DNA of 64,000 nucleotides from Planctobacterium marinum (GTDB taxonomy: Bacteria > Pseudomonadota > Gammaproteobacteria > Enterobacterales > Alteromonadaceae), in assembly GCF_036322805.1 (NCBI RefSeq), contig NZ_AP027272.1, positions 124,001 to 188,000 on the forward strand. The letters run 5' to 3'. Each line of letters begins with the position of its first letter. Position 1 is the first letter of the stretch. The position numbers were made by a program, and so were the translations under genes. Of this stretch, positions 1 to 10,236 are shown in pieces. The notes beneath the pieces were generated by a model, which had not been told where the DNA came from, searched no databases, and saw only the letters and a list, made by a program, of their open reading frames with translations.

Positions 1-1036
1 GATCAAAGCGCAAGGTCTGCGGTTTTATCTGGCTTTGAGCAAATGCGCCATCAAGTACCGACATCATGGCTAACATGGAAACGCCGCCACTGGTTTGGTC
101 CAGTGCTTCCATTTTCTGACGCATCTGACTTTTGACATTCACAATGCGACGGGTTTCCGGAAAGGCCCGCTTAAACTCAGCTTCGATTTGTTGTTTAATC
201 GCATCGCTTTGACTGCTCAGTTGCGAGGCCTGAATGCCTTTGTCCACAAAGGTAGTTAGGAGCGCTACTCCTGCCAGAATCGCTGCTAAACGCCACTGAT
301 TAGCCCCACTTTTACCGCGTTTTTTAACCTTATACTGTTCCTGCAGCAGATTGAATTCCGCCGCTACTGCTTGTTGTGCCAGGGTTTGCATGGCCATAGG
401 ACCTGGCTGATAGTCAATTTCAACATTGGCCAGATTGTGAATTTGCGGTTCAGTGCTTAGCTGTAGTTGCAGCTTCTGCTCTTGTTTTTTAGCATAAAGC
501 TCTACAGCCGGTGCCAGCCATTGGATTTCCCCGGATAAACCTTGCCAGTGGCTTTGCCTGATTATCAGGTCGTTGTCCAGAGTGAGTGCTTGCCAACTTG
601 ACTCTTCACAAGGTATACAGAGTGTGTCAGGCAAAATTTTGCTGCAAAATAAATCGGCATCCTGCAAACAGTCTAACCAGTATTGCATTTTGGCTTTGCT
701 GACGATGGCAACCTGCTGTTCTTTATCTACTTGCTTGTGCCAGGCGAAAAACAAATGGTCTACATCTTGAGACAGTTCATCTTCCAGCATATAAGGCACT
801 GCGCTGAGTAACTTGCGATTGGCTTTCCCCGGTAAGGTAACGGTTTTTAACAATACTTCGCTGCCGGGAACAATCAGCACTACCTCATCTTTGCCGGTGC
901 GCTGCTTGAGTGTGGAAAGCTGCTCTGTTGATTCCAATACGCCAGAGGCAATGATCTCCTGTTCCTGAGCAGACCAAACCAGCCAGTTTATCTGACTGTC
1001 GGGCTGGCTTCCCAGGCGGATAACGAGTTTTTCCAT
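1..1036 (-). CDS. gspL: Type II secretion system protein GspL (partial, C-terminus beyond window)
   Basis: GspL is the bitopic inner-membrane protein of the type II secretion platform; it recruits the ATPase GspE and pairs with GspM. About 345 codons are present. Translation gives an N-terminal cytoplasmic actin-like region (starts MEKLVIRLGSQ), a basic stretch (KVKKRGKSG), and one hydrophobic segment at about residues 245-262 followed by the start of the periplasmic part. The ATG at 1036 overlaps the TAA stop of gspK by one base, so the two are translationally coupled. The gene runs off the window at base 1; gspM would be expected next. The assignment rests on operon position and topology, and the family is poorly conserved in sequence. 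Confidence 0.88.
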   Translation of the reverse strand, partial: MEKLVIRLGSQPDSQINWLVWSAQEQEIIASGVLESTEQLSTLKQRTGKDEVVLIVPGSEVLLKTVTLPGKANRKLLSAVPYMLEDELSQDVDHLFFAWHKQVDKEQQVAIVSKAKMQYWLDCLQDADLFCSKILPDTLCIPCEESSWQALTLDNDLIIRQSHWQGLSGEIQWLAPAVELYAKKQEQKLQLQLSTEPQIHNLANVEIDYQPGPMAMQTLAQQAVAAEFNLLQEQYKVKKRGKSGANQWRLAAILAGVALLTTFVDKGIQASQLSSQSDAIKQQIEAEFKRAFPETRRIVNVKSQMRQKMEALDQTSGGVSMLAMMSVLDGAFAQSQIKPQTLRFD

Positions 1037-2040
1037 TAGAGCTTTCCTCCAAATTCACGTCTGATCACATGAACTGTATCATCTGATGCCACTTTAAAGA
1101 CGGATGACATCTTGAACGTGGCGCTATTATACGTGGTTTTCACATGCAAAATAAAATACCGGGTTTTGACAACGAACATGTTTTGCAGGTCTGTATTTAA
1201 GTTGACTGCAGAAACATTTGGTTCGCTAAAGAATTGTTGCGGTGTGTCAAAAGGAATACCGCCGATGATGCTCTCTGCATTACTCTTGCTAACCCCGAGT
1301 AACGCCGCCAGTACCGGGGCTTTTTCCGGCGTAAGAGTATTCACATTCAGCTCAAAGTCTTGTTTGTCCGGAATCGCGCAAACCAGTGGCATGAGCTTGC
1401 TTAACCAGCTTAATTCTACTCCTTTTACCAGGCGCAGTTCCGACTTAGAGGCCATTTTTGTATTCGCCGCCAGGTAGGGGTGCTCCAGGGATTCGTAGTC
1501 GGCATCTTCAGCACCGTAATTGCCGTTGAGCATACTGTCTTCGTCCAGCCAGTCAATTAAGGCATCTTTTAGGGTGTCTCGGTTGAATGTTGGGATATCT
1601 AATCCGTCAGTCATCAATAAGCGCTTGAAAGATTCTTCTAAATGTTCTTGGTTGGCATTACTGCTGCCACTTCCGGTTGCCGAGGCTGTACTGCCGGCAG
1701 CAGAGCCGCCACTTTTTAGGGTGTTAAGGTTAAAACAGGACTGCATATCTTCCAAGGTGGCTTCAATAAATCCGCCTTCTACAGGGAACTGGATATTTTC
1801 CTGGGCCCAAGGCTGCGTGATGTCGATTGTGCTATTGTTCTGTTTGATCAGTTGCGCAATGGTTTTTTGGGCAAACTGTTCGGCACCTATGGCAAGCCAA
1901 TAAGCCTGATTATTGTCTTTTAGACTCATAGAGCGCTTCACTTGCAGTTGCAGGCGAGAGCCCATGTCGGTGGCGCTGATAGATACTAAAGCTACCACCA
2001 GTAATACCACAATAAGTGCGACACCTCTTTGCTTTTGCAT
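1036..2040 (-). CDS. gspK: Type II secretion minor pseudopilin GspK
   Basis: GspK caps the pseudopilus tip together with GspI and GspJ. The protein of 334 residues starts MQKQRGVALIVV: a prepilin-peptidase site after Gly6, then a long hydrophobic helix without the Glu5 of major pilins, which is typical of GspK. A Gly/Ser/Ala-rich low-complexity insertion spans about residues 110-131. The ATG at 2040 is preferred to the TTG at 2043. The start follows the gspJ stop by three bases. Size and order fit the family. Confidence 0.93.
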   Translation of the reverse strand: MQKQRGVALIVVLLVVALVSISATDMGSRLQLQVKRSMSLKDNNQAYWLAIGAEQFAQKTIAQLIKQNNSTIDITQPWAQENIQFPVEGGFIEATLEDMQSCFNLNTLKSGGSAAGSTASATGSGSSNANQEHLEESFKRLLMTDGLDIPTFNRDTLKDALIDWLDEDSMLNGNYGAEDADYESLEHPYLAANTKMASKSELRLVKGVELSWLSKLMPLVCAIPDKQDFELNVNTLTPEKAPVLAALLGVSKSNAESIIGGIPFDTPQQFFSEPNVSAVNLNTDLQNMFVVKTRYFILHVKTTYNSATFKMSSVFKVASDDTVHVIRREFGGKL

Positions 2041-2043
2041 CAA

Positions 2044-2676
2044 TCAGGTCCCTTGCGTGGTGGCCAGGGCGAACTCCCGACGAATTAGGCCAAATTCCGT
2101 GCTGGCAATCTCAATGGCGATGGCAAAGGGCAGTTGATTACCTGTGTAGGTATCCTGCCAGATATTATCGTCATTGGAGTTTGATTTGTTACGAGAGACG
2201 CGAAACTGAAATTGCAAATCTTCTATGTCAGTTAATAACACCCGGATTTTCGGTTCGGTGCCAATGACGTTATCAACATAATTACCATACAGACGTTGCA
2301 ATTCACCGGATTGCAAGCGATAGCCGACACCTTGCAGTGTACTGCGAGGTAATATCAGCTGTGGATTGGCCCAACCGGCACGTACAAATGCCAGGCCATC
2401 GGCATCGCTTTCAAAGGCATTTAATCCGCCACTTATTACGACGTTGTTAGATTGACCTTGTTGCACTCGAGCTGCCCGTTCCACTGCTTGTTGCAGGTCC
2501 CGCTCAATAATCGACATCGCCCGCTGCAAATCCTGCAGTTTGCTAAAGCGTTCAGTGGAAACTTCATCAGTGTCCAACACGGTATTAAGCACACTATGGG
2601 AAGCCAGGCCAATCAAGGTAAATACCGCCAGGGCCACCAGTATTTCCAGTAGTGTAAAACCTTTATGAGTCGTCAT
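2044..2676 (-). CDS. gspJ: Type II secretion minor pseudopilin GspJ
   Basis: Minor pseudopilin of 210 residues, part of the GspI-J-K tip complex. The N-terminus MTTHKGFTLLEILVALAVF has the class III signal with cleavage after Gly6 and the Glu5 of the mature protein. The rest is a soluble domain with the mixed beta character of GspJ. It lies in the operon with two bases before gspI and three before gspK. Confidence 0.93.
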   Translation of the reverse strand: MTTHKGFTLLEILVALAVFTLIGLASHSVLNTVLDTDEVSTERFSKLQDLQRAMSIIERDLQQAVERAARVQQGQSNNVVISGGLNAFESDADGLAFVRAGWANPQLILPRSTLQGVGYRLQSGELQRLYGNYVDNVIGTEPKIRVLLTDIEDLQFQFRVSRNKSNSNDDNIWQDTYTGNQLPFAIAIEIASTEFGLIRREFALATTQGT

Positions 2677-2678
2677 GG

Positions 2679-3062
2679 TTATAGCGCCACTGGTGCAGGA
2701 TTGGGGTTAGACAAATAGGTTTTCACCGAAGTAACCACGGATTCCATTTTGTCATCCTGTGCCACAATCACTTCCACCTGGCGAAACTCCTTGTCTTGAG
2801 TTTCCGTTACCAGGTGTTGGTAGTGCCAGGTGCGCCCACCCAATTCAACCGAACCTTTGAGGTTATTTTCTGGTGGCCATTGACGTTCGGTAAGCAAGTT
2901 ATTCAGCTCGTTGTTGGCGACCCAGGTGGCCATGGTCATCTCTTCCAGGGTGCTGATACCGCGAATGTGCTCACCGGTGGCTTTCATGATAGAGGTAGCG
3001 GTTAAGGCAAAAATAAACAGCGCCACCATGACTTCTAGTAGTGTTAGTCCTTTTTCGTTCAT
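2679..3062 (-). CDS. gspI: Type II secretion minor pseudopilin GspI
   Basis: Minor pseudopilin of 127 residues, the normal GspI length. The N-terminus MNEKGLTLLEVMVALFIFAL gives a prepilin-peptidase site after Gly5. The short C-terminal domain contains the WVANNELNNLL and WPP segments usual for GspI. Its ATG overlaps the gspH stop by four bases (ATGA), so coupling is likely. Confidence 0.93.
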   Translation of the reverse strand: MNEKGLTLLEVMVALFIFALTATSIMKATGEHIRGISTLEEMTMATWVANNELNNLLTERQWPPENNLKGSVELGGRTWHYQHLVTETQDKEFRQVEVIVAQDDKMESVVTSVKTYLSNPNPAPVAL

Positions 3063-3685
3063 AAAAACTCCAACGGACCTTCTAATTCCAGCGGCGTATA
3101 TTCGTGGCCGTTAACCCGAAAATAAACAGGATCTGCATCACCAAATTGCGGCTCGAATTTAAAGGTGACGCTAAAAGGGGTGAATTCACCACTGGAAAAA
3201 ATAAAGATCTGAGGCGGCTCCGGCTCTTCTTCTTCCTCTTCGCCAATACTGGTGCTTTCATTTGAGACTGATAATTCTTCATCAAAAATGCCGGAATCAA
3301 ACAAGCTGTCTTCAGCGAGCCAAGGCAGATCATCCAGTTCCAGCTCCAGGTAAAAGTCTTCTTGCAATTGGTGTTCAGAAAACAGCTTATCATTGTCGAT
3401 GGGGCGCCATTTATCCTGGTCGTTGAGGTACATGAAATAGTACTGACTCTTTTCTGGCTCCAAACGCAAACCCAATTGCATTTGATTGAGCACCGCATAA
3501 TCCGATGCCATATCAAACACCACTTGAAAACGCTGTGCCTGTTTGCGTAATAGCTTGTCGTAATCAGTGCCGGAATAGTTGAGCATGACAACCGCCACTG
3601 CAAGGCCAATCATAAACAGCACCACCATGATCTCGATCAGGGTGAAACCTTTATGGGATAGGGCTTTGTCGAGGCGGTGCTGCAT
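3059..3685 (-). CDS. gspH: Type II secretion minor pseudopilin GspH
   Basis: Minor pseudopilin of 208 residues. A prepilin signal (HKGFTLIEIMVVLFMIG) begins near residue 11 and is followed by a GspH-type globular domain. One oddity is an acidic low-complexity tract in the middle (six Glu, then PEPP, near residue 150) that lengthens a loop; it does not disturb the frame. The gene is 13 bases after gspG and overlaps gspI by four. Another forward-looking reading of the same strand in a second frame is a shadow. Confidence 0.92.
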   Translation of the reverse strand: MQHRLDKALSHKGFTLIEIMVVLFMIGLAVAVVMLNYSGTDYDKLLRKQAQRFQVVFDMASDYAVLNQMQLGLRLEPEKSQYYFMYLNDQDKWRPIDNDKLFSEHQLQEDFYLELELDDLPWLAEDSLFDSGIFDEELSVSNESTSIGEEEEEEPEPPQIFIFSSGEFTPFSVTFKFEPQFGDADPVYFRVNGHEYTPLELEGPLEFL

Positions 3686-3698
3686 AAATTTGTAGGGC

Positions 3699-4124
3699 TT
3701 AGTTCAGGAAGTCGTTGATGTTCCAGTTACCAATGTCGTCGTCACTGCCCGGCTGGCCATCAGGACCGTTACTGAAAACATCAATGGTGCCCATTTCACC
3801 CGGATTAAGTAATTGATAATCGTTACCCCAAGGATCCTGTGGCAGGCGCTTGATAAAGCCGTCCTGAGGGAAGTTGCGCGGCACTGGTTCGATATTGGAC
3901 GCTGTAACTAACGCTTCCAGGCCCTGCTCAGTAGAGGGGAATACGTTGTTGCGCAACTTGTACATTTCCAGTGCACTTTCCAGTTGCTGGATGTCGATAG
4001 CTGCCTTCTTTAGCTTGGCTTCTTCAGTATTACCTAAAATATTGGGGGCGATAATGGCGGTCATGATACCGATGATGAGGATCACCACCATTACTTCGAT
4101 TAAACTGAAACCTTTGTTTTTCAC
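3699..4124 (-). CDS. gspG: Type II secretion major pseudopilin GspG
   Basis: Major pseudopilin, the subunit that builds the periplasmic piston filament; 141 residues. The start is taken as the GTG at 4124, because an AGGAG lies eight bases before it and the protein then begins MKNKGFSLIEVMVV, as in homologues; a longer frame opening at a TTG would place the ribosome site inside the gene. Prepilin cleavage falls after Gly5. The C-terminus has the Asp-rich calcium-binding loop (DGQPGSDDD) typical of GspG. Confidence 0.94.
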   Translation of the reverse strand: MKNKGFSLIEVMVVILIIGIMTAIIAPNILGNTEEAKLKKAAIDIQQLESALEMYKLRNNVFPSTEQGLEALVTASNIEPVPRNFPQDGFIKRLPQDPWGNDYQLLNPGEMGTIDVFSNGPDGQPGSDDDIGNWNINDFLN

Positions 4125-4137
4125 TGCTTTACTCCTG

Positions 4138-5352
4138 TTACACAATTGAATTGAGCGACACTATCGGTAGCAAAATTGCAATTACGATAAAAAATACAAT
4201 TCCGGCCATTACCAGTATCAGCATCGGACTTAAAATACTCAGCGCCACGCTGACCTGCATTTCAAACTCTCGATCCTGGTTGTTGGCTGCCCGGCCCAAC
4301 ATCTGTTGTAACTCACCGCTTTTCTCACCTGAGGCGATCATGTGCATCATCATGGGTGGAAATACTTTGGTTTTACCCAGAGCCACCTTAAGACTTGAAC
4401 CTTCCTGAACCATTTCCGCCGATTCCAGAATCAACTTTTTAATATAGTCATTAAGCAGTACCTGACCGGAAATACGCATGCCTTCCAGAATCGGTACGGC
4501 ACTGGCGGTCAAAATACTCAAGGTGCTGGCAAAGCGGCTGGTGTTCAACCCTTTAATCACTTTGCCCATCACGGGTAGGGACAATAAACGGCGATGCACC
4601 TGTAAACGAAAACCCTCGTTGAGCATCATGCGCTTAAACAGCACGATGGCGATGATGATGGCTGCCAAAGTGTGGAATATGTAGGCTTTTACCCATTCAC
4701 TGAGGTTGATGAGAAACTGCGTAACGCCAGGTAAATCCTGGCCCATGGTGTCGAACTGACCGACAATCTTGGGCACTACATAGGTCAGCAGCATCGTTAC
4801 TATTACCAGCGCCACCACCACCATTATGGTAGGGTAGACCATGGCCTGAACAATAATACTGCGGGTGTGCTGTTTCTTTTCGGTGTAATCCGCGAGGCGA
4901 TTGAGCACCGTATCCAGGTGACCGGATTTTTCGCCCGCCGCCACCATAGCGCGGAACAATTGGTCGAAAACGTAGGGGAATTCCGCCATGGCATCCGCGA
5001 GAGAGTGTCCTTCAACCACTTTACTGCGCACTGCCATCATCATATTTTTCTGACGGGGTTTTTCACATTGTTCTGCCACCGCCAATAAGGCTTCTTCCAG
5101 TGGTAAAGCGGATTCAACTAAGGTGGCCAGTTGTCGGGTTAACAGTGCCAGGTCGCTGGCCGAAATCTTGGGCTGGAATAGCTGTAGCCCTTTTGAGATT
5201 TTTTGTTCTTTTTCTGTGGCAGGCTCTACCTCTAGTGGGATCAGGCCTTTTTCACGTAATTGGGAACGTATTTGCCGGGCATTATCGCCTTCTAAAATAC
5301 CACTCTTATTGCGGCCCTTTGCATCCAGGGCTTTATAGGAAAAGGCCGCCAT
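4138..5352 (-). CDS. gspF: Type II secretion inner-membrane platform protein GspF
   Basis: Polytopic platform protein of 404 residues that links the ATPase to the pseudopilus. It starts MAAFSYKALDAKGRNKSG, a hallmark of GspF/PilC proteins. Two T2SSF repeats lie at about residues 70-190 and 272-395, each followed by hydrophobic segments; the last membrane helix is near the C-terminus (MLILVMAGIVFFIVIAILLPI). One base separates it from the stop of gspE. Confidence 0.95.
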   Translation of the reverse strand: MAAFSYKALDAKGRNKSGILEGDNARQIRSQLREKGLIPLEVEPATEKEQKISKGLQLFQPKISASDLALLTRQLATLVESALPLEEALLAVAEQCEKPRQKNMMMAVRSKVVEGHSLADAMAEFPYVFDQLFRAMVAAGEKSGHLDTVLNRLADYTEKKQHTRSIIVQAMVYPTIMVVVALVIVTMLLTYVVPKIVGQFDTMGQDLPGVTQFLINLSEWVKAYIFHTLAAIIIAIVLFKRMMLNEGFRLQVHRRLLSLPVMGKVIKGLNTSRFASTLSILTASAVPILEGMRISGQVLLNDYIKKLILESAEMVQEGSSLKVALGKTKVFPPMMMHMIASGEKSGELQQMLGRAANNQDREFEMQVSVALSILSPMLILVMAGIVFFIVIAILLPIVSLNSIV

Positions 5353-5353
5353 T

Positions 5354-6904
5354 TTATTCTTCCCTTGTTACGCGTAACACTTCTTCCAGTGTTGTAACGC
5401 CCGCTAATACTTTGCGGCAACCGTCTTCACGAATGCTTGGTGTGGATTGGCGAATGTATTTTTCAATTGCTTGCTCGCCGTGGCCGTTGTGTACCAGCTC
5501 CCGAATATTTTCATCCACTAATAACAATTCATGAATGCCTGTTCTTCCTCTGTATCCCGTGTGATTACAGGCGACACAGCCACCGGCAGCAAAAATACTA
5601 TTGTCGGAAATCTGCGCTTCTGAGATACCCAGGATATTCAATTCCTGGCTGGTGGGCTGGTGAGGCACACGACAATCGTCACATAGCGTTCTTACAAGAC
5701 GTTGTGATAATACCGCCAATAAACTGGAAGATAATAAGAAGGGTTCGATGCCCATGTCTTCTAAGCGCGTAATGGCACCGGCAGCTGTATTGGTGTGCAG
5801 AGTAGATAAAACCAGGTGACCGGTTAAACTGGCCTGAACACCAATTTGTGCCGTTTCCAGGTCGCGGATCTCACCCACCATCACCACGTCAGGATCCTGA
5901 CGTAAGATGGCTCTCAAGCCACGGGCAAAGGTCATGTCTACTTTGCTGTTAACCTGGGTTTGTCCGATACCGGGCAAATCAAATTCAATGGGGTCTTCCA
6001 CCGTTAAGATATTGCGATCTTTAGAGTTGATTTCGCTTAAACCCGCGTACAAGGTGGTACTTTTACCAGAACCCGTAGGGCCGGTCACTAGAATAATGCC
6101 GTGGGGTTTGCGGATAAGATCGGAAAACTTATCACGGTTGGCCTGGGTCATGCCCAAATCTTGAAGATTGAGTCTGGCGTTGTTTTTATCTAACAAACGC
6201 AATACCACACGCTCACCATGTCCGGTAGGCATGGTACTGACCCTTACATCAACCGCACGACCGGCAATGCGCAGGGTAATACGGCCGTCCTGGGGGACGC
6301 GCTTTTCTGCGATATCTAATTTCGCCATAACCTTGATACGGGATACCAGCATGGAGGCCAGTTTGCGATTGGGTTTGAGTATCTCTCTTAAAACGCCATC
6401 CACTCTGAAGCGCACGGTAAGTTGTGTTTCAAAGGTTTCGACGTGAATATCCGAAGCGCCTTCTTTGATGGCTTCACCCAGCATGGCGTTAATCAGCTTG
6501 ATAATAGGGGCATCATCTTCGCTTTCTAACAAGTCTTCTGTTTCTGGCAGCTCTTCCGCCAGAGAGAACAAATCACTTTCGTTGCCAATGTCTTCCATTA
6601 GCTGTTTTGCCGCAGAGGTATCTCGCTGGAAGGCATCGGTTAACAGCTTTTCAAAGCGGTCATTATCTACTTCGTTTAGCTCGAAAGGTTTACCCAAGAA
6701 GCGTCTTACTTCCTGGAATGCCGACAATTCGGTTTCGTCTGTGTGATACAGGATGGCTGGACTGGCAATATTATCCAATAACACGCGATGACGTTTAGAA
6801 AAGCCAAAACTCAGCTGCGAAGGCAATAAACTGGCGTCTTCCTGTTCTGCCTCAACAACTTCGTTTTCAACCACTTCGGCCTGCTCCATTAAGTCCTCAC
6901 TCAT
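5354..6904 (-). CDS. gspE: Type II secretion ATPase GspE
   Basis: Cytoplasmic hexameric ATPase, 516 residues, that drives pseudopilus assembly. Visible motifs are the Walker A loop [10 protein letters not shown] at about residue 272, the Walker B/Asp box around [12 protein letters not shown], a His box ([12 protein letters not shown]), and the four-cysteine zinc site (CDDC near 403 and CVAC near 441) characteristic of GspE rather than PilB. The N-terminal region is the GspL-binding domain. The start is three bases after the gspD stop. Confidence 0.96.
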   Translation of the reverse strand: MSEDLMEQAEVVENEVVEAEQEDASLLPSQLSFGFSKRHRVLLDNIASPAILYHTDETELSAFQEVRRFLGKPFELNEVDNDRFEKLLTDAFQRDTSAAKQLMEDIGNESDLFSLAEELPETEDLLESEDDAPIIKLINAMLGEAIKEGASDIHVETFETQLTVRFRVDGVLREILKPNRKLASMLVSRIKVMAKLDIAEKRVPQDGRITLRIAGRAVDVRVSTMPTGHGERVVLRLLDKNNARLNLQDLGMTQANRDKFSDLIRKPHGIILVTGPTGSGKSTTLYAGLSEINSKDRNILTVEDPIEFDLPGIGQTQVNSKVDMTFARGLRAILRQDPDVVMVGEIRDLETAQIGVQASLTGHLVLSTLHTNTAAGAITRLEDMGIEPFLLSSSLLAVLSQRLVRTLCDDCRVPHQPTSQELNILGISEAQISDNSIFAAGGCVACNHTGYRGRTGIHELLLVDENIRELVHNGHGEQAIEKYIRQSTPSIREDGCRKVLAGVTTLEEVLRVTREE

Positions 6905-6907
6905 GGC

Positions 6908-8959
6908 CTAGTCTTCCTTATTTTTCTCTTGCAAATACTCTTCAAAAGAGGGCGGAAGCTCCAGTTCATCGTTCCAATCAGGCAAGGTTGGTGTATCTGT
7001 TAAGGGCATTAACGCAATACCTCTTTCTTCGCGTTTTAACTGCTCAGCGCGAATAAAATTGTACTTGCGATGGCTGATCTTATTCATAGTGATGCCATCG
7101 CGAATGATGGTGGGGCGAATAAATACCATCAGATTACGCTTGCGTTTGGTCGTTGAGGTAGACTTGAATATGTTGCCCAGATAGGGAATATCGCCCAGTA
7201 GAGGTATTTTAGAAACACTTTCCTGTACGTCATCATCAATCAAACCGCCTAACACGATAGTGCCGCCATCATCCGCCATTACCGTGGTTTTAATTTCACG
7301 TTTGTTGATAGCGATATCCACAGATGTTGCACCGCTAACACTGGATACTTCTTGCTCGATAACCAGCTGTACCGCATTGCCCTCGTTGATTTGCGGCGTG
7401 ACTTTCAGCTTTATACCCACTTCCTTACGCTCCACTGTTTGGAAAGGATTGGAGTTGTTGGAGCTGGAGGTTGATCCGGTAATTATTGGTACTTCCTGAC
7501 CCACAATAAAGAAGGCCTCTTCGTTATCCATGGTGGTCAAGTGCGGGGTTGCCAGGATGTTGGAATTAGTATCTGTGCTGACCGCTTGTAATACCGCGCC
7601 CCAGTCGTCCTTTACTGCACCCACTAAAAAGCCATTAACAGTTCCCAGCAGATTTGCCAAAAGTGAGGGGTCACCTTGTTCGACGTTAGTGCTGTTAACA
7701 ACCGTTGGGTTTAACGGATCGTTCGAATTAGTATTTGTTGTTGTGGTAGTTGTGGTTTCATCCTGTGCCTGATCATATGCTACAGCCAATGATCCAATCG
7801 GCACCACACCGTTAGTGAACTGTTGACCTCCACCGGCCTCGGTAGCCCATTGAATACCTAGTGAAGTGCCGTCGCCTTCAGAGACCTCTACTATAATGGC
7901 TTCTACCTGCACCTGGGCGCGGCGAACATCAAGCTGGCGAATCACTTCTTCCAATGATGACATCATATCCGGCTCCGCAGTGATCACTAATGAGTTCGAA
8001 TCAATATGAGCGTCAATGTTAACTTCTCGGGAAGTATTGCGGCGATTTCGATTATTAGTATTCGTTTGTTCTTCCTGACCAATACTGGCACTCACACCTT
8101 GCAGTACATTGACTAAATCTTCGGCTTTGGCGTATTTAAGGAAAATCACGCGAGTATTACCATTGGATTCCAGTTCTTTGTCGAGGCGATTGATAAGGGT
8201 GATGATTCGCTCACGAGCCTTGATATCGCCGCTGACAATAACGCTATTGGTTCTGTCGTCGGCAACCACTTTCGGTTCAAGATTATCTGGAGTATTACCT
8301 TTGCCCTGAGAGTTATTGATACTCTCCAGGATACGTACCATTTCGGAAGCAGAAGCAAAGCGCAATTTAACGATTTCTACCTCGCGATCACCGGCTTTAT
8401 CAACTCTCTCGATAATTTCTGTCAGACGATTTACAACGGCAGCACGACCCGTAATCATCATGACGTTGGAGGGGTCGTGACTGATAACGTTACCGCCACC
8501 GGCCTGATCGTTAAGTTGTCTTAAGATAGGAGCAAGTTCTCTCACTGGTACGCTGTATACTGGTACCACACGAGTGATCATTTCATCGCCATCGAACAGC
8601 TGACCGTCTACCACTGGAATATTTGATGACTTAGCGTCTTTATCTCGTACCACCTTGAGTACACCACTGGGCATTTCAACTACTGCGAAGCCATAAACCT
8701 GCAAGACGTTTAAGAAAAACTGGTAATACTGATCTTCAGATAGTAAATCGTAACTGCGTACGGTAATTTTACCGCGCACGTTGGGATCGACGATGATGGT
8801 TTTTTTCAGGTTTTTACCGACGATATTGATAAATTCAGTGATCTCGGTGCCTTTGAAGTTTGGCGAGTATTCTGCGGCCCATGCCGGAGAATTGAGGGCT
8901 ATCATAGACGCGATAGTGGCGGCCAGCAGGCCTTTTATCAGCGGACGAAATTTCCTCAT
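6908..8959 (-). CDS. gspD: Type II secretion outer-membrane secretin GspD
   Basis: Secretin of 683 residues that forms the outer-membrane pore. A signal peptide spans residues 1-28 (cleavage after SPAWA), followed by N0-N3 periplasmic domains and the C-terminal secretin domain, with the conserved VPLLGDIPYLGNIF segment near residue 600. A Thr/Asn-rich linker near residue 400 is low-complexity. The last part beyond the secretin domain is a short S-domain-like tail rich in Glu and Pro. It lies between gspC and gspE. Confidence 0.96.
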   Translation of the reverse strand: MRKFRPLIKGLLAATIASMIALNSPAWAAEYSPNFKGTEITEFINIVGKNLKKTIIVDPNVRGKITVRSYDLLSEDQYYQFFLNVLQVYGFAVVEMPSGVLKVVRDKDAKSSNIPVVDGQLFDGDEMITRVVPVYSVPVRELAPILRQLNDQAGGGNVISHDPSNVMMITGRAAVVNRLTEIIERVDKAGDREVEIVKLRFASASEMVRILESINNSQGKGNTPDNLEPKVVADDRTNSVIVSGDIKARERIITLINRLDKELESNGNTRVIFLKYAKAEDLVNVLQGVSASIGQEEQTNTNNRNRRNTSREVNIDAHIDSNSLVITAEPDMMSSLEEVIRQLDVRRAQVQVEAIIVEVSEGDGTSLGIQWATEAGGGQQFTNGVVPIGSLAVAYDQAQDETTTTTTTNTNSNDPLNPTVVNSTNVEQGDPSLLANLLGTVNGFLVGAVKDDWGAVLQAVSTDTNSNILATPHLTTMDNEEAFFIVGQEVPIITGSTSSSNNSNPFQTVERKEVGIKLKVTPQINEGNAVQLVIEQEVSSVSGATSVDIAINKREIKTTVMADDGGTIVLGGLIDDDVQESVSKIPLLGDIPYLGNIFKSTSTTKRKRNLMVFIRPTIIRDGITMNKISHRKYNFIRAEQLKREERGIALMPLTDTPTLPDWNDELELPPSFEEYLQEKNKED

Positions 8960-8973
8960 AGTTCTTTCCTTTT

Positions 8974-9918
8974 TTAGTTTCCGGCAGAGTCGGGTAGTTC
9001 CAACGACAAGGTGGTTTGTGAACCGTCTCTTGAGAGCGTAATTTCTAAGTATTCTGCAGTGCGCAACATTTTCATGGCTTCCATCGACTGTTGAATGTCG
9101 GTCAGATCGAGACCATTAATTTCAGTAAGTATATCGTTTGCTTGCAAACCTGCTTGTTTAAACAACGTAGGATCCTTACCAGGGTTGACTTTATAGCCTG
9201 CAATTTCACCATTTTCCCGGTGGGGCTGAATGGCGATAAAGTCAGTAAACTTGGCAGGAGAGGCACGCAACGCCATGGCTGCGGCTCGGGTATCTTCGGT
9301 AAGTGTCGGAACCGGCTTTCTCATTCTGTCCTGCGGGCCATTTACCACAGCGGGTTTGATGATGTTGTTGGCACCGGGCGTGATAGCTTTAACTGAGGTA
9401 AAATCGTGGCCGTCCAACATTAAGGTCTCCATACGGCCACTGTTATCAATAATAATGCGATCCGGGAACACTTCTTTCACCACCGCTCGGGTGCCATCTA
9501 TTTTTTCACCTATGCCGTAAGTGTTTTGTTCGCCGCGATTTTCAATGATGGCGGCCCCTTCTTGTTCAGCGGTACTGGCCACCAAGCCTGATAAGGTTAA
9601 ATTAAGGTTGGTTTCCGGGGCGTCTTGCACCACGGTTTTAACTTCTTGTTTAACGGCACCCGGATCGCCAAACAGGTGTAAACGCTTGATACTATTTACA
9701 TCCACTAACTGCTGTTTTTTATTACTGTTGCTGGTTTGAAGAGACACCGTATTTTGTGTGTTATCGCTATCAGGGGAGGGGATCAGGCGCCAGACGATTT
9801 CTGCTGCATAGGCTAGAAGATAGACAACCAGCAACAGCACCACCAAACGATTGATTAACTTTTGGTGCTTTTGCCAGATTGACCATAGTTGGTCTGTTGA
9901 TAATTGTGCTGCTGTCAT
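8974..9918 (-). CDS. gspC: Type II secretion protein GspC
   Basis: First gene of the operon; GspC (314 residues) links the inner-membrane platform to the secretin. One membrane helix is visible at about residues 23-41, then a homology region near 80-180 and a PDZ-like domain at the C-terminus (residues about 225-314, with NPGKDPTLFKQAGLQANDILTEING). The gene is divergent from hslR; its promoter must lie in 9919-10236. Confidence 0.94.
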   Translation of the reverse strand: MTAAQLSTDQLWSIWQKHQKLINRLVVLLLVVYLLAYAAEIVWRLIPSPDSDNTQNTVSLQTSNSNKKQQLVDVNSIKRLHLFGDPGAVKQEVKTVVQDAPETNLNLTLSGLVASTAEQEGAAIIENRGEQNTYGIGEKIDGTRAVVKEVFPDRIIIDNSGRMETLMLDGHDFTSVKAITPGANNIIKPAVVNGPQDRMRKPVPTLTEDTRAAAMALRASPAKFTDFIAIQPHRENGEIAGYKVNPGKDPTLFKQAGLQANDILTEINGLDLTDIQQSMEAMKMLRTAEYLEITLSRDGSQTTLSLELPDSAGN

Positions 9919-10236
9919 GTGAAATTCGTTATTAAATAGCTCTTTATTAGTAGAGTTGTGTTGGCCTTTACTGTACCGAAAAGTTCAACACGCTCTAAAT
10001 TTGTTATGAGTTGAGCTTTATTTTCGGTGGACCATGATAGTCAGTCGCTCAAAGCGGTACAACTCTAAATACGATTAATTGCAAAAAAATTACGCGTTGC
10101 AAGGTTAATCTCTTGATGATACTCACTATCTATCGTCATTTTATCGAGTAGTTTAGGTTACCAGTCTAAACTCACCCTGAACAAAGCGTAACGACTATGC
10201 TTGAATTTGCCTCGTAAGTCCCTAAATTAGGAGCCT
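9919..10236. other. Intergenic region between gspC and hslR
   Basis: A 318-base gap between divergent genes. It must hold the promoters of the gsp operon (minus) and of hslR (plus). I see no convincing sigma-70 boxes, terminator, small ORF or RNA gene. The only clear signal is the AGGAG ribosome site six bases or so before the hslR start. Confidence 0.5.

Noticed and set aside
1112-1903. Long frames opposite gspK (and many others opposite gsp, hem, ilv and rep genes)
   Set aside because: Shadows of well-identified genes on the other strand, with no ribosome sites and no protein character.
3082-3609. 175-codon frame inside gspH on the same strand
   Set aside because: Overlaps a clear pseudopilin gene in another frame and has an unlikely composition rich in Ser, Trp and Cys.
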